From positions 186,001 through 250,000 of the forward strand of contig NZ_CP061314.1 in the NCBI RefSeq assembly GCF_018688255.1: a stretch of DNA of 64,000 nt, written 5' to 3'. Of this stretch, positions 51,584 through 60,321 are shown piece after piece. The notes under the pieces were generated by a model, which saw only the letters and a list, made by a program, of their open reading frames with translations, was not told where the DNA came from and made no database searches. The translations under genes and the position numbers were made by a program. Numbering within the stretch: position 1 is the stretch's first letter; the number at the start of each line of letters is the position of its first letter. This stretch comes from Polynucleobacter corsicus. GTDB lineage: Bacteria; Pseudomonadota; Gammaproteobacteria; Burkholderiales; Burkholderiaceae.

Positions 51584-52090
51584 ATGAATGCAGAGCAGTC
51601 CTATCTAAAATTACTAGAGACTTTGAGTCAGCGCCAAAAGGTAGGCGATGTATTTGAGTTGGCTGGTCTTGCAATGGGAGGGGCGTGGATTGCAGAACGT
51701 TTAGCTACCGATTTAAATCTTCCCCACTTTGGCGTAATTAATATGGCGTTTCATCGAGATGACTATGCTGAGAAGGGTATGACAGCGCTTCGTACTGCCA
51801 GCACGATGTCTACCTACCTTCCTTTTGAGGTCAATGGTGCAAACGTGATTTTGATTGATGACGTTTTGCTCACTGGCCGTACGGTTCGCGCAGCACTCAA
51901 TGAGTTATTTGATTTTGGTCGACCTGCCCAAGTGGAGTTGATGGTTTTGGCGGATCGTGAGAATCGTGAGTTGCCGATCTCAGCAGATTTTGTAGGGGAG
52001 CAAGTGAGTGTTCCAGAGAATCAAATATTGGTTTTAGAAAAAGATGATGCTGGCAAGTTCAGCTTCCAATTAGAGGAGCGCGCAGCATGA
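51584..52090 (+). CDS. pyrR: PyrR bifunctional regulator/uracil phosphoribosyltransferase-like protein
   Basis: A 168-residue phosphoribosyltransferase of the PyrR type, with the PRPP motif VILIDDVLLTGRTVRAALNEL, FGVINMAFHRDDYAEKG and VELMVLADRENRELPISADFVG. In Gram-positives PyrR attenuates pyr mRNA; in betaproteobacteria the neighbouring gene is pyrB, so a regulatory or salvage role is likely but unproven. Start ATG 51584 is one base after the ruvX stop. The stop overlaps pyrB by four bases. Confidence 0.92.
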   Translation: MNAEQSYLKLLETLSQRQKVGDVFELAGLAMGGAWIAERLATDLNLPHFGVINMAFHRDDYAEKGMTALRTASTMSTYLPFEVNGANVILIDDVLLTGRTVRAALNELFDFGRPAQVELMVLADRENRELPISADFVGEQVSVPENQILVLEKDDAGKFSFQLEERAA

Positions 52091-53067
52091 GCGGAATGAA
52101 TGATTTAGTCAACGCCCCGGTAAATCAATTTAATGCTGCCGGTGAGTTAACTCACTTGCTAACCTTAGAGGGTTTGCCAAAAGAGCAAATCCTCCACATC
52201 CTCGATACCGCACAACAATTTGTTAGCGTGACAGATCCTGCGCGAGAAGTAAAAAAAGTTCCACTACTTCGTGGCAAGAGTGTCTTCAATCTATTCTTTG
52301 AAAACTCCACGCGTACCCGCACTACTTTTGAGATCGCTGCTAAGCGTTTATCAGCAGATGTCATTAACTTGGATATCTCTACATCCTCTACTGCAAAAGG
52401 CGAAAGTCTTTTGGATACGATTGATAACTTAGTGGCTATGCAGGCGGATATTTTTGTAGTGCGTCACAGTGTTTCGAGGGCGCCCATTGAAATTGCACAA
52501 CACGTTCCTGCGCACGTCCACGTAGTCAATGCCGGTGATGGTAGTCATCAGCATCCGACTCAAGGCTTGCTCGATATGTACACGATGCGCCACTTTAAGA
52601 AAGACTTTAGTGGTTTGAAGGTTGCTATCGTGGGTGACATTGTCCATAGTCGAGTTGCTAAATCGAATATCTGCGCCTTAAGAACATTGGGCTGTACGGA
52701 TATTCGTGCGATTGGCCCTGAGAGTCTTTTGCCAAGTGATTTAGATATGCTGGGGGTCAAGGTATTCCACAGCATGGAAGAAGGACTTAAGGGTGTTGAC
52801 GTGGTGATGACTCTGCGTATCCAGAAAGAGCGCATGGAAGCAGGACAAGTTCCAGAGGGCGATGCTTTCTTTAAGCAATATGGTTTAACGTCTACACGTC
52901 TTGCTTTGGCCAAGCCTGATACCATCGTAATGCACCCAGGCCCCATGAACCGTGGCGTTGAAATTGATTCTGTAGTAGCCGATGGTCCTCAGTCGGTCAT
53001 TCTCAATCAGGTTACCTTTGGTATTGCGGTGCGGATGGCGGTCATGTCCATCGTTGCTGGTAATTAG
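52087..53067 (+). CDS. pyrB: Aspartate carbamoyltransferase catalytic subunit
   Basis: Condenses carbamoyl phosphate with aspartate in pyrimidine synthesis. The 326-residue protein has the carbamoyl phosphate motif FFENSTRTRTTFEIAAKRLSADVINLDISTSSTAKGESLLDTIDNL, HVVNAGDGSHQHPTQGLLDMYT and MHPGPMNRGVEIDS. The ruvX-pyrR-pyrB order is typical; pyrC, which usually follows in relatives, is absent and a glycan locus begins instead 23 bases after the stop. Confidence 0.96.
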   Translation: MSGMNDLVNAPVNQFNAAGELTHLLTLEGLPKEQILHILDTAQQFVSVTDPAREVKKVPLLRGKSVFNLFFENSTRTRTTFEIAAKRLSADVINLDISTSSTAKGESLLDTIDNLVAMQADIFVVRHSVSRAPIEIAQHVPAHVHVVNAGDGSHQHPTQGLLDMYTMRHFKKDFSGLKVAIVGDIVHSRVAKSNICALRTLGCTDIRAIGPESLLPSDLDMLGVKVFHSMEEGLKGVDVVMTLRIQKERMEAGQVPEGDAFFKQYGLTSTRLALAKPDTIVMHPGPMNRGVEIDSVVADGPQSVILNQVTFGIAVRMAVMSIVAGN

Positions 53068-53090
53068 CCCTCCTTACGAATCATTTGCTA

Positions 53091-54443
53091 ATGCAAAAAA
53101 AGAACTGGTTGATTCTGTCGCATGGCTTCAATATGGATGGGCGCGCATCTAGCCTCACCATTACGGACAAGATTCCTTATCTGTTAGATGCTGGTATCAA
53201 GCCGCAGGTCTTTAGTGCAATTACTGGTATTAAAGATGTCCGCTTCCCGCACAAGCAATTTTTAGCTTGGGGTCCAGCAGCCTTTCGTTTTGATTTTCGC
53301 CATTGGATTGCAAATCAGTATGGTCGTGGGCCCTTCTATAAAGTTTCTACTGGCTTAGTCTCTTTGTTACTCGCGCCGTTCATCGCGCTGGAGAAATTCT
53401 TTCTTGGTTACTCTAGTCAGTGGTCTTGGGCCATGCCGGCCTACGTGCATGGCCTAAAGCTAATTAGAGATGGTAAGGTCGATTTAATTTATTCAACCGG
53501 AGGCGCTTGGTCTGCGCACTTAGCAGGTTTATGGCTCAAGAAAAAAACTGGATTACCTTGGATAGTGGAGATTCATGATCCACTGGTGATACGTCAGAGC
53601 CCGACCGATCCTGGTTTTGATAAGCCTAAAAATCGCGATGCACAATTTCGTCAATACTTAGAAAAACAAATTTGTAAATATGCGGATTTAGCCTGGTGGT
53701 TTACAGACGGCGCTTTGCATTACGCAAAAGTTCGCAATCCGAATCTCAATACACCAAACAACGCCCATGGTTTTATGGTTCTGCCAGGTGCAGAGCCTCC
53801 GGGAGGTCTAAGTGCATCGAAGATGCATCAATATTCTGAGCATCTCAATTTATGCCACTTTGGATCATTGGCTAATGATCGCTCGCTCTCAACAATCCTG
53901 AAGGCACTTGTCCCACTGTTTAAGAAGTTTCCTGAAGCTAGAGAGTGCATTCGGGTTCATGCTTATGGTGCGCCTTTAGATTCACTAACAACCGAGTCAA
54001 TTAAGAGTCTTCAGTTCGAAGATGTATTGCTAGCTCATGGTCGATTAGAAAAAGATCCAGTAACTGGTAAATCAGGTAGAGAACGTGTAGCAGAAAAGAT
54101 GCAATCGGCAGATGTGTTGATTCTCTTGCATGGTAATGATGAGTGGTGCGCTGAATATATTCCTTCAAAGTTATATGACTACCTTTGGACGGGTAGGCCT
54201 ATTTGGGGTATTACCCATCGCAATCCTCAGCTCGATCAGATGTTATTGGACCGGTCCGCCTACTTGAGTCCGCAGAGTGATGTAGATGCTGTAGAGCTTG
54301 CTCTAGAAAGAATCTGGCTTGACTGGAAAAATCAACAATTAATAGAGCCTAAGTGGTTGCCAGTAGCTGTTGATCAAGCTGTTCAGAAAATTCTGGCAAC
54401 AGTGGATGGAAGTTTATCCGCTAGCACTCAAAAGAAAGATTGA
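53091..54443 (+). CDS. Glycosyltransferase-like protein (GT4-type, GT-B fold)
   Basis: A 450-residue protein with a likely GT-B fold. The N-terminal half has a membrane-associating hydrophobic stretch (LVSLLLAPFIALEKFFLG) and LIYSTGGAWSAHLAGLWLKKKTGLPWIVEIHDPL, a pattern of GT4-like enzymes. The C-terminal half (HLNLCHFGSLANDRSLSTILKALVPLFKKFPE, MQSADVLILLHGNDEWCAEYIPSKLYDYLWTGRPIWGI) shows the sugar-nucleotide region with E/S-K-L-YDYL. Substrate is unknown. It starts right after pyrB, an unusual insertion point, and overlaps the next gene's possible TTG start. Probably decorates O-antigen or another surface glycan. Confidence 0.75.
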   Translation: MQKKNWLILSHGFNMDGRASSLTITDKIPYLLDAGIKPQVFSAITGIKDVRFPHKQFLAWGPAAFRFDFRHWIANQYGRGPFYKVSTGLVSLLLAPFIALEKFFLGYSSQWSWAMPAYVHGLKLIRDGKVDLIYSTGGAWSAHLAGLWLKKKTGLPWIVEIHDPLVIRQSPTDPGFDKPKNRDAQFRQYLEKQICKYADLAWWFTDGALHYAKVRNPNLNTPNNAHGFMVLPGAEPPGGLSASKMHQYSEHLNLCHFGSLANDRSLSTILKALVPLFKKFPEARECIRVHAYGAPLDSLTTESIKSLQFEDVLLAHGRLEKDPVTGKSGRERVAEKMQSADVLILLHGNDEWCAEYIPSKLYDYLWTGRPIWGITHRNPQLDQMLLDRSAYLSPQSDVDAVELALERIWLDWKNQQLIEPKWLPVAVDQAVQKILATVDGSLSASTQKKD

Positions 54444-54448
54444 AGACT

Positions 54449-55369
54449 ATGTTGAATTTTGTTTTGTATTGCTGCACTTTCAGAAAAGACTTATTGCGAA
54501 CTGTGAAGTTAGCTGAAAGCATTCGTAAGTATAATAAAAATAAGATTCCTTTCTATATATCCGTTCCAGCGGATGATGTTGAATTATTCAAAGAATATCT
54601 AAAAGAATTCGATGTCATCATTTTTGATGAAAAAGATATTTTTGTAGCCAATCCAAAATTAGATATTCACAAGTTATATTCCATTCGTGGCGGACTAAGA
54701 CAACAGGTCATTAAGTCTGAGTTTTGGAGATTGGGTATCTCAAAAAACTATTTAGTTCTGGATTCCGACTGTATTTTTATTCGTGATTTTGACGAGAATG
54801 ATTTCCTCTTTAAAGATGATGTGCCTTATTCCATCATTCATGAGGGTCGTGACCTTCTTCAGGCTACCGAGCGTTTTGGACCTAAGAAAATTCGCCAACA
54901 TTTTTTAGCGGATCGCGAACCTATTAAGGCTGTCCTGGGGCGAACTGGCGTAACTTATGATTTTGGTTATGCGCCATTCCTATGGAGTGCTAAGGTTTGG
55001 GAGTCTTTGGATGCAAATTACCTCACTCCAAATGGCATGAACTTTTTAGATGCCGTTTTGCTTTGTGGTTCTGAATTTACTTGGTATGGCGAGTCGCTAA
55101 TTAATTTTCATGCGATCCCAATTTACCCGCGTGAGCAGCTATTTAAACACTATCACTATGAGCATCAATTGTGGGCAGATCAAGTGTTGGGCTATCAGGA
55201 AAGACTCTTGGCCCATGACTACTTAGGTGTTGTCTATCAATCCAACTGGGAGAGTTGGGGAGATTTTGGCCCTTCCAGTAAGAGCATTGCATCTAGGGTG
55301 TGGAGAACAGTCAAGAGAGCCCTCAAGAAGTTGCAGTTCAAGCTTTCGCTTTTGCTTGGCTTCTTTTAG
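54449..55369 (+). CDS. DUF6492-like putative glycosyltransferase
   Basis: A protein of about 306 residues, likely a GT-A-type transferase. It has LNFVLYCCTFRKDLLRTVKLAESIRKYN at the N-terminus, a DxD-like motif in YLVLDSDCIFIRDFDEND, SIRGGLRQQVIKSEFW, and a region DFGYAPFLWSAKVWESL. This resembles proteins of DUF6492 (from memory). ATG at 54449 or TTG at 54440 may start it; the latter overlaps the upstream stop. Codons are AT-rich compared with pyrB, as for its neighbours downstream. Confidence 0.65.
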   Translation: MLNFVLYCCTFRKDLLRTVKLAESIRKYNKNKIPFYISVPADDVELFKEYLKEFDVIIFDEKDIFVANPKLDIHKLYSIRGGLRQQVIKSEFWRLGISKNYLVLDSDCIFIRDFDENDFLFKDDVPYSIIHEGRDLLQATERFGPKKIRQHFLADREPIKAVLGRTGVTYDFGYAPFLWSAKVWESLDANYLTPNGMNFLDAVLLCGSEFTWYGESLINFHAIPIYPREQLFKHYHYEHQLWADQVLGYQERLLAHDYLGVVYQSNWESWGDFGPSSKSIASRVWRTVKRALKKLQFKLSLLLGFF

Positions 55370-55391
55370 TTTGAATACCCATAACTAAACA

Positions 55392-56198
55392 ATGCTGAAT
55401 TTATCGAATGTCACCCTGCTTTGCGTTGAAACAAGGGATCCAGAATTAGCGCATTGGGCAATTGATCGATGCCTAGCGGGTACCCACTTTGCTAAGGTGG
55501 TGCTGATAACCAATCTGGATTTAGTTAAAAACAAACGAGCAGATATTGAATATGTCCAGGCCCCACCCATTGCTACTACTGAGGATTATTCCAATCTCCT
55601 ACTAACAGGGATTGATCAGTATGTAGTGGGATCCCATGTGCTAGTTATTCAGTGGGACAGTTTTATTACGCACCCCAATCTTTGGTGTAATGAATTTCTG
55701 GATTACGACTATATTGGTCCGGTTTGGCCTCATCATCCAGAGACCCCCGTAGGCAATGGCGGTTTCTCCCTAAGATCTGTCAAGTTATTGCAAGCAATCA
55801 AGCGCCCAGGCTTTATCAAGAGGCATCCAGAGGACTATTGCATTTGTGCGGATAACAAAGACTTTCTTGAAAAAGAATGCGATATCCAGTTTGCGCCATC
55901 TGAGATTGCTGAACAGTTTGCAGTTGAGCGTTCAGAGTGGCATGACGCATTTGGATTTCATGGATTCTTTAACTTTGGCAGAGTGCTGAGCGACGAAGAA
56001 TTGACTGCATTTTTGAAAATGATCCCCAACTCATATTTAAAAGGCGTTGATGCGTTCGATTTGGTGAATTATCTATTGCTTGAAAATAAGTTATGCCTAG
56101 CTTTATTGATTGGTTCACGTATCCAATTTACTTGGAAGTTTCGAATGCGCTATTTAAAAATGAAATATCGATTGCTTTTTAAGTCAATCCCAATTTGA
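55392..56198 (+). CDS. DUF5672 family putative glycosyltransferase
   Basis: A 268-residue protein matching the DUF5672 pattern: VLVIQWDSFITHPNLWCNEFLDYDYIGPVWP, VGNGGFSLRSVKLLQAI, HPEDYCICADNKDFLEKECDIQFAPSEIAEQFAVE and FGFHGFFNFGRVL. Such proteins occur in surface-polysaccharide loci and are presumed glycosyltransferases; their substrates are unknown to me. Its last 20 bases overlap the end of the convergent GT9 gene, so transcripts of the two would be antisense there. Confidence 0.8.
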   Translation: MLNLSNVTLLCVETRDPELAHWAIDRCLAGTHFAKVVLITNLDLVKNKRADIEYVQAPPIATTEDYSNLLLTGIDQYVVGSHVLVIQWDSFITHPNLWCNEFLDYDYIGPVWPHHPETPVGNGGFSLRSVKLLQAIKRPGFIKRHPEDYCICADNKDFLEKECDIQFAPSEIAEQFAVERSEWHDAFGFHGFFNFGRVLSDEELTAFLKMIPNSYLKGVDAFDLVNYLLLENKLCLALLIGSRIQFTWKFRMRYLKMKYRLLFKSIPI

Positions 56199-57108
56199 GA
56201 TCGACGTTCATTTTTTCTATAGCTTCTATTACTTCAGGTATGCCAAAGCCATGGATTGAATCAGGCTCAGTAGATATGATAATTTTTGAAGAGTCTGAGG
56301 TTGGCCCCCATATTATCGATTTTGAGTCACCCTTTTGATAAATTGCGATTATTGGTTTGTTGAGTGCTGACGCAATATGAACAATTGATGTGTCCGGCGA
56401 AATAATGACGCTACTTTGTCTACATAATTCAATCAGGCCATAAATGCCTGGGGTTGTAAGATTTAGAACTTCAACAGACTTATCTTTGGCTGATAAGCTA
56501 AGGGATATTTCTCGGGCTACATCCTCCGTGTGATCCTCGCAACATAAAATTATTTTAGATTTTGGAATCGATTTTCTTAATTCGCTAATCAACTTAATTG
56601 CTGAAATCTTGTTAATTGATCTTTTTGACTCCAAAACTCCACCAAATAGATTGAGGAGAATATGCGGATTTAATGCATTCGTCACTCGGAGTGCTGGTAA
56701 AGAGAGCTTAGGTTGAATATCTCGATGAAAAATTTGATTTAGCGCATTCTGTTCTCGCCATAACGCATGCTTATTTGGGTCAATTGCGCTAATTATTAGC
56801 TTGCATGGGTTAAGTAATTTAAGAATAACTCGAATTTTTTCAGATCTTGGCTTATTCCAGGAGATAACGTAATCGTATCTATTCTTCCTAAGTTGCCATC
56901 CGATCTTGATTACTTGCAGCCAGCTTGGTGAATCCAGTTCATATACAACATTAATCCGACTGTCTCTCTGCCAGAAATTTAGAGTGCCCTTACTTGCGGT
57001 GCAGTCAATTCTGGAATTGAGGTCTTGATTTTTTATACCTGACACTAATGCAGTATGAATAATTGCATCACCTAATTTTCCATCATGAGAAAAGAAAAGA
57101 TAATTCAA
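56179..57108 (-). CDS. Glycosyltransferase family 9 (heptosyltransferase-like)
   Basis: A 309-residue GT-B protein of the heptosyltransferase family. FSHDGKLGDAIIHTALVSGIKN corresponds to the N-terminal GD-x3 motif, and SVIISPDTSIVHIASALNKPIIAIY to the C-terminal donor site SpDTg-x2-HlAaal. Heptosyltransferases build the LPS core; this divergent copy may use another sugar. It is clearly richer in A/T and Ile/Lys/Asn than its neighbours and is the only minus-strand gene in the locus, both signs of separate acquisition. It converges with the DUF5672 gene with a 20-base overlap. Confidence 0.8.
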   Translation of the reverse strand: MNYLFFSHDGKLGDAIIHTALVSGIKNQDLNSRIDCTASKGTLNFWQRDSRINVVYELDSPSWLQVIKIGWQLRKNRYDYVISWNKPRSEKIRVILKLLNPCKLIISAIDPNKHALWREQNALNQIFHRDIQPKLSLPALRVTNALNPHILLNLFGGVLESKRSINKISAIKLISELRKSIPKSKIILCCEDHTEDVAREISLSLSAKDKSVEVLNLTTPGIYGLIELCRQSSVIISPDTSIVHIASALNKPIIAIYQKGDSKSIIWGPTSDSSKIIISTEPDSIHGFGIPEVIEAIEKMNVDLKLGLT

Positions 57109-57268
57109 CAGCTGCTCCTGAGCATGAATCTGCCCTATATATTTTATAAAATTGGTAAAATAGGCTCTTGTTTATGGCTAATAAGAAAATGTATTAATCT
57201 CATTCTATATAATTTTAGGAATATTTATCGCTTTGATATTAAAGAACTCATGCCAGTCTAACCTATTA

Positions 57269-57297
57269 TTAGATGGCGAATGTTTCGAGTTTATATA
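57269..57297 (+). promoter_or_regulatory. Promoter candidate of the rfbBDAC operon
   Basis: TTAGAT (57269-57274), 17 bases, TATATA (57292-57297) in the AT-rich 235-base gap after the GT9 gene. Transcription would start near 57304, about 40 bases before the rfbB start. Confidence 0.4.
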
Positions 57298-57343
57298 AAG
57301 CTTATCTTATGACAGTTTTGAAATTTTAAGTGGGGTGGTGTAA

Positions 57344-58402
57344 TTGATTTTAGTTACTGGCGGCGCTGGCTTTATCGGGGCAAATTTTGTTTTGAATTGG
57401 TTGGCTGATCCAAAGGCTGAGGGCATCATCAATCTTGATAAGCTGACCTATGCTGGTAATTTAGCCACTCTCGAGTCCTTGAAGGATGATCCGCGCTATG
57501 TTTTTGTGCATGGTGATATTGGCGATAAAGAGCTGGTGACGAAGTTGTTGAAGGAGCATCAGCCGCGTGCGATTGTCAATTTTGCTGCTGAGAGCCATGT
57601 GGATCGTTCCATTCATGGTCCTGCTGAATTTGTTACTACCAATATTGTTGGCACATTTAATTTGCTTGAATGTGCTCTTGAATATTGGAATGGTTTAGAT
57701 GGGTCCGCCAAGCAAGCCTTTCGCTTTCATCATGTATCGACTGACGAGGTTTATGGCTCGCTGTCTGCCACTGACTCTGCATTTACAGAAACCAATTCCT
57801 ATGAGCCTAATAGCCCATACTCCGCATCGAAAGCAGCCTCCGATCATTTAGTGCGTGCCTGGTTCCATACCTATGGCTTTCCGGTAGTGACAACTAATTG
57901 CTCCAATAACTACGGTCCATACCACTTCCCAGAAAAGTTAATTCCTCTGGTGATTCTAAATGCACTTAACAGTAAGCCATTACCAATTTATGGTGATGGT
58001 CAGCAGATTCGTGATTGGCTCTATGTTGGGGATCATTGCTCGGCCATTCGTGAGGTATTGGCCAAAGGCGCATTAGGTGAAACTTACAATATTGGTGGCT
58101 GGAATGAAAAGGCCAACATTGATGTTGTAAAAACTATTTGCGCAATTTTGGATGAGCTCAAGCCTCGCGCTGACGGCAAGTCATATGTTGATCAAATTGC
58201 CTATGTTAAGGATCGCCCAGGTCATGATCGTCGCTATGCAATTGATGCTAGTAAGGTTGAGCGTGAGCTTGGTTGGCGGCCGGCGGAGACCTTTGATACT
58301 GGCATTCGTAAAACGGTGCAATGGTATTTGGATAATCCCGTTTGGATTGAAGGCGTAGTCAGCGGCTCTTACCGTGACTGGCTCTCCAAGCAGTACAGCT
58401 AA
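57344..58402 (+). CDS. rfbB: dTDP-glucose 4,6-dehydratase
   Basis: Second step of dTDP-L-rhamnose synthesis. The 352-residue SDR has the NAD motif ILVTGGAGFIGANFVLNWL, VNFAAESHVDRSIHGPAEF, HVSTDEVYGSL with the catalytic threonine, aspartate and glutamate, and YSASKAASDHLVRAW with Y-x3-K. Also NCSNNYGPYHFPEKLIPLVILN and GDGQQIRDWLYV. The start is a TTG at 57344 preceded by a GGGGTGG ribosome site; no ATG fits. First of four rml genes in the order B-D-A-C. Confidence 0.95.
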   Translation: MILVTGGAGFIGANFVLNWLADPKAEGIINLDKLTYAGNLATLESLKDDPRYVFVHGDIGDKELVTKLLKEHQPRAIVNFAAESHVDRSIHGPAEFVTTNIVGTFNLLECALEYWNGLDGSAKQAFRFHHVSTDEVYGSLSATDSAFTETNSYEPNSPYSASKAASDHLVRAWFHTYGFPVVTTNCSNNYGPYHFPEKLIPLVILNALNSKPLPIYGDGQQIRDWLYVGDHCSAIREVLAKGALGETYNIGGWNEKANIDVVKTICAILDELKPRADGKSYVDQIAYVKDRPGHDRRYAIDASKVERELGWRPAETFDTGIRKTVQWYLDNPVWIEGVVSGSYRDWLSKQYS

Positions 58403-58409
58403 AGCGCAA

Positions 58410-59372
58410 ATGAAGATCCTCGTATTTGGGAAGGATGGCCAATTAGGAAAAGCTTTCCAAGAAGTGCTAGGTGTGCGCACATCAGTATTGCTTGCAAAGC
58501 CAGTAGTCCAGTTTGTTGGGCGCACCGAATGTGATCTTGCTAACGGAGAAGCACTTACTCAACTGCTGAATCAATTTCAGCCTCAGTTGATTATTAATGC
58601 CTCTGCTTATACGGAAGTCGATAAGGCGGAGACAGAATCCGATTTAGCTTTTGCTATTAATGCAAGAGCGCCAGAAATCATGGCCCAATATGCTGCAGAC
58701 CATGGCGCTACTTTTCTGCACTACTCCACTGACTACGTCTTTGATGGTGAGAAATACGGCTTTTACCTAGAAGACGATATACGCAACCCTCTAGGGGTAT
58801 ACGGAAAAAGCAAGGCTGCTGGCGAAGAGGCTATTGCCAGAATCTTTGCTAGCAATAACGATAGTAGTCAATATGCCATCTTCAGAACCAGTTGGGTTTA
58901 TGGCGATGGCGGTAACTTCATTCGAACCATTTTGCGACTAGCTATGGATCGTGAAGAGTTGAAAATTATTCATGACCAATTTGGTGTCCCCACGAATGCT
59001 AATTGGTTGGCGCAAGTGAGTCTAGATTTAGCCCTGGATGAACATGCCTGCTTAAGAAAATTCATATCGGGCATCTATCATGCTGTTCCTGCTGGAGAAA
59101 CTACTTGGCATGGTTTGGCATGTTTGGCTGTGCAAGCAGCTCTCGATGCTGGGGCAGCCCTGAAAGTTAATCCAGCTTCCATTCAGCCTATTCTTGCGGT
59201 GGAATACCCTTTACCAGCCCCAAGACCCATGAATTCAAGGATGTCCACGGATAAGCTCCATCAAGTCTTTGCTAGTTGGGGTGATATGTCAAAATTGGAA
59301 CAATTAAATCAGCCTTGGGATGAGGCTGTCCGGTCTTATGTCGCTAATTTGGCCAAAGACGGACTTATCTAG
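58410..59372 (+). CDS. rfbD: dTDP-4-dehydrorhamnose reductase
   Basis: Final reduction to dTDP-L-rhamnose. The 320-residue SDR shows MKILVFGKDGQLGKAFQEVLG, NASAYTEVDKAETESDLAFAINARAPEIMAQYAADHGATFLHYSTDYVFDG, YGKSKAAGEEAI and FRTSWVYGDGGNFIRTILRLA. ATG at 58410 is used; it is eight bases after the rfbB stop. The final third (PRPMNSRMSTDKL) matches RmlD. Its stop lies 11 bases before the rfbA start. Confidence 0.95.
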   Translation: MKILVFGKDGQLGKAFQEVLGVRTSVLLAKPVVQFVGRTECDLANGEALTQLLNQFQPQLIINASAYTEVDKAETESDLAFAINARAPEIMAQYAADHGATFLHYSTDYVFDGEKYGFYLEDDIRNPLGVYGKSKAAGEEAIARIFASNNDSSQYAIFRTSWVYGDGGNFIRTILRLAMDREELKIIHDQFGVPTNANWLAQVSLDLALDEHACLRKFISGIYHAVPAGETTWHGLACLAVQAALDAGAALKVNPASIQPILAVEYPLPAPRPMNSRMSTDKLHQVFASWGDMSKLEQLNQPWDEAVRSYVANLAKDGLI

Positions 59373-59382
59373 AAAGAATGCT

Positions 59383-60321
59383 ATGGCAGTAAATCAGATG
59401 AATCGTAAAGGCATTATTTTGGCGGGAGGCTCGGGTACTCGCTTGTACCCAGTAACTCAGGCTGTCTCTAAACAGTTAATGCCTGTCTATGACAAGCCCA
59501 TGGTCTATTACCCTTTGACGACGCTGATGCTTGCAGGTATTCGGGATATTTTGTTGATTTCTACGCCACATGACACACCACGTTTTGCTGAATTGCTAGG
59601 CGATGGCTCCCAATGGGGGCTGAACATTGAGTATTGTGTTCAACCGTCTCCTGATGGATTGGCTCAAGCCTTTACTCTAGGTAAGAATTTCCTTGGTAAT
59701 AATCCAAGCGCTTTGGTGTTGGGTGACAATATTTTCTATGGCCATGAATTGGTTGATCAGTTAGATAGCGCTCATGATCGTGCTAGTGGCGCAACTGTAT
59801 TTGCTTATCACGTAAATGATCCAGAGCGATATGGTGTTGTCGAATTTGACAAAGATTACAAAGCACTCTCCATTGAAGAAAAGCCTTTAAAGCCGAGAAG
59901 CAGCTATGCGGTAACGGGTCTGTATTTTTATGACAATCAAGTGTGTGATATCGCCTCTTCGATAAAACCTAGTGCACGTGGTGAACTCGAGATTACCGAT
60001 GTCAACCGCGTTTACCTTGAAAAGAATGAGCTCAATGTGGAAATTATGGGCCGTGGTTTTGCCTGGCTAGATACTGGAACACACGATTCATTATTGGATG
60101 CTGCTGGCTTTATTGCTACCCTGCAAAAGCGTCAGGGTCTGATGGTGGCTTGCCCGGAAGAGATTGCCTATCGCCAAGGTTGGATCAGCGCTGAAGATGT
60201 TCTTAAGGTTGCCGCTCAACTAAGTAAAAATAGCTATGGTCAATACCTCAGTAAGATTGTGAACGAGCTCAATACCTCCGGCCAAGCCGTTTCCTTATCG
60301 CATAAGAAGATGATTGGATGA
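59383..60321 (+). CDS. rfbA: Glucose-1-phosphate thymidylyltransferase
   Basis: First step of dTDP-rhamnose synthesis, making dTDP-glucose. The 312-residue nucleotidyltransferase has GIILAGGSGTRLYPVTQAVSKQLMPVYDKPMVYYPLTTLMLAGI, VLGDNIFYGHEL, YGVVEFDKDYKALSIEEKPLKPRSSYAVTGLYFYDN and RGFAWLDTGTHDSLLDA. ATG at 59383 is chosen; another in-frame ATG at 59398 is equally possible. Overlaps rfbC by four bases. Confidence 0.95.
   Translation: MAVNQMNRKGIILAGGSGTRLYPVTQAVSKQLMPVYDKPMVYYPLTTLMLAGIRDILLISTPHDTPRFAELLGDGSQWGLNIEYCVQPSPDGLAQAFTLGKNFLGNNPSALVLGDNIFYGHELVDQLDSAHDRASGATVFAYHVNDPERYGVVEFDKDYKALSIEEKPLKPRSSYAVTGLYFYDNQVCDIASSIKPSARGELEITDVNRVYLEKNELNVEIMGRGFAWLDTGTHDSLLDAAGFIATLQKRQGLMVACPEEIAYRQGWISAEDVLKVAAQLSKNSYGQYLSKIVNELNTSGQAVSLSHKKMIG

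Noticed and set aside
57290..57299. A third copy of TTTATATAAA upstream of rfbB, possibly a shared operator with the barstar region
   Set aside because: The motif is a simple AT palindrome likely by chance in AT-rich gaps, occurs singly here and overlaps a -10 candidate.
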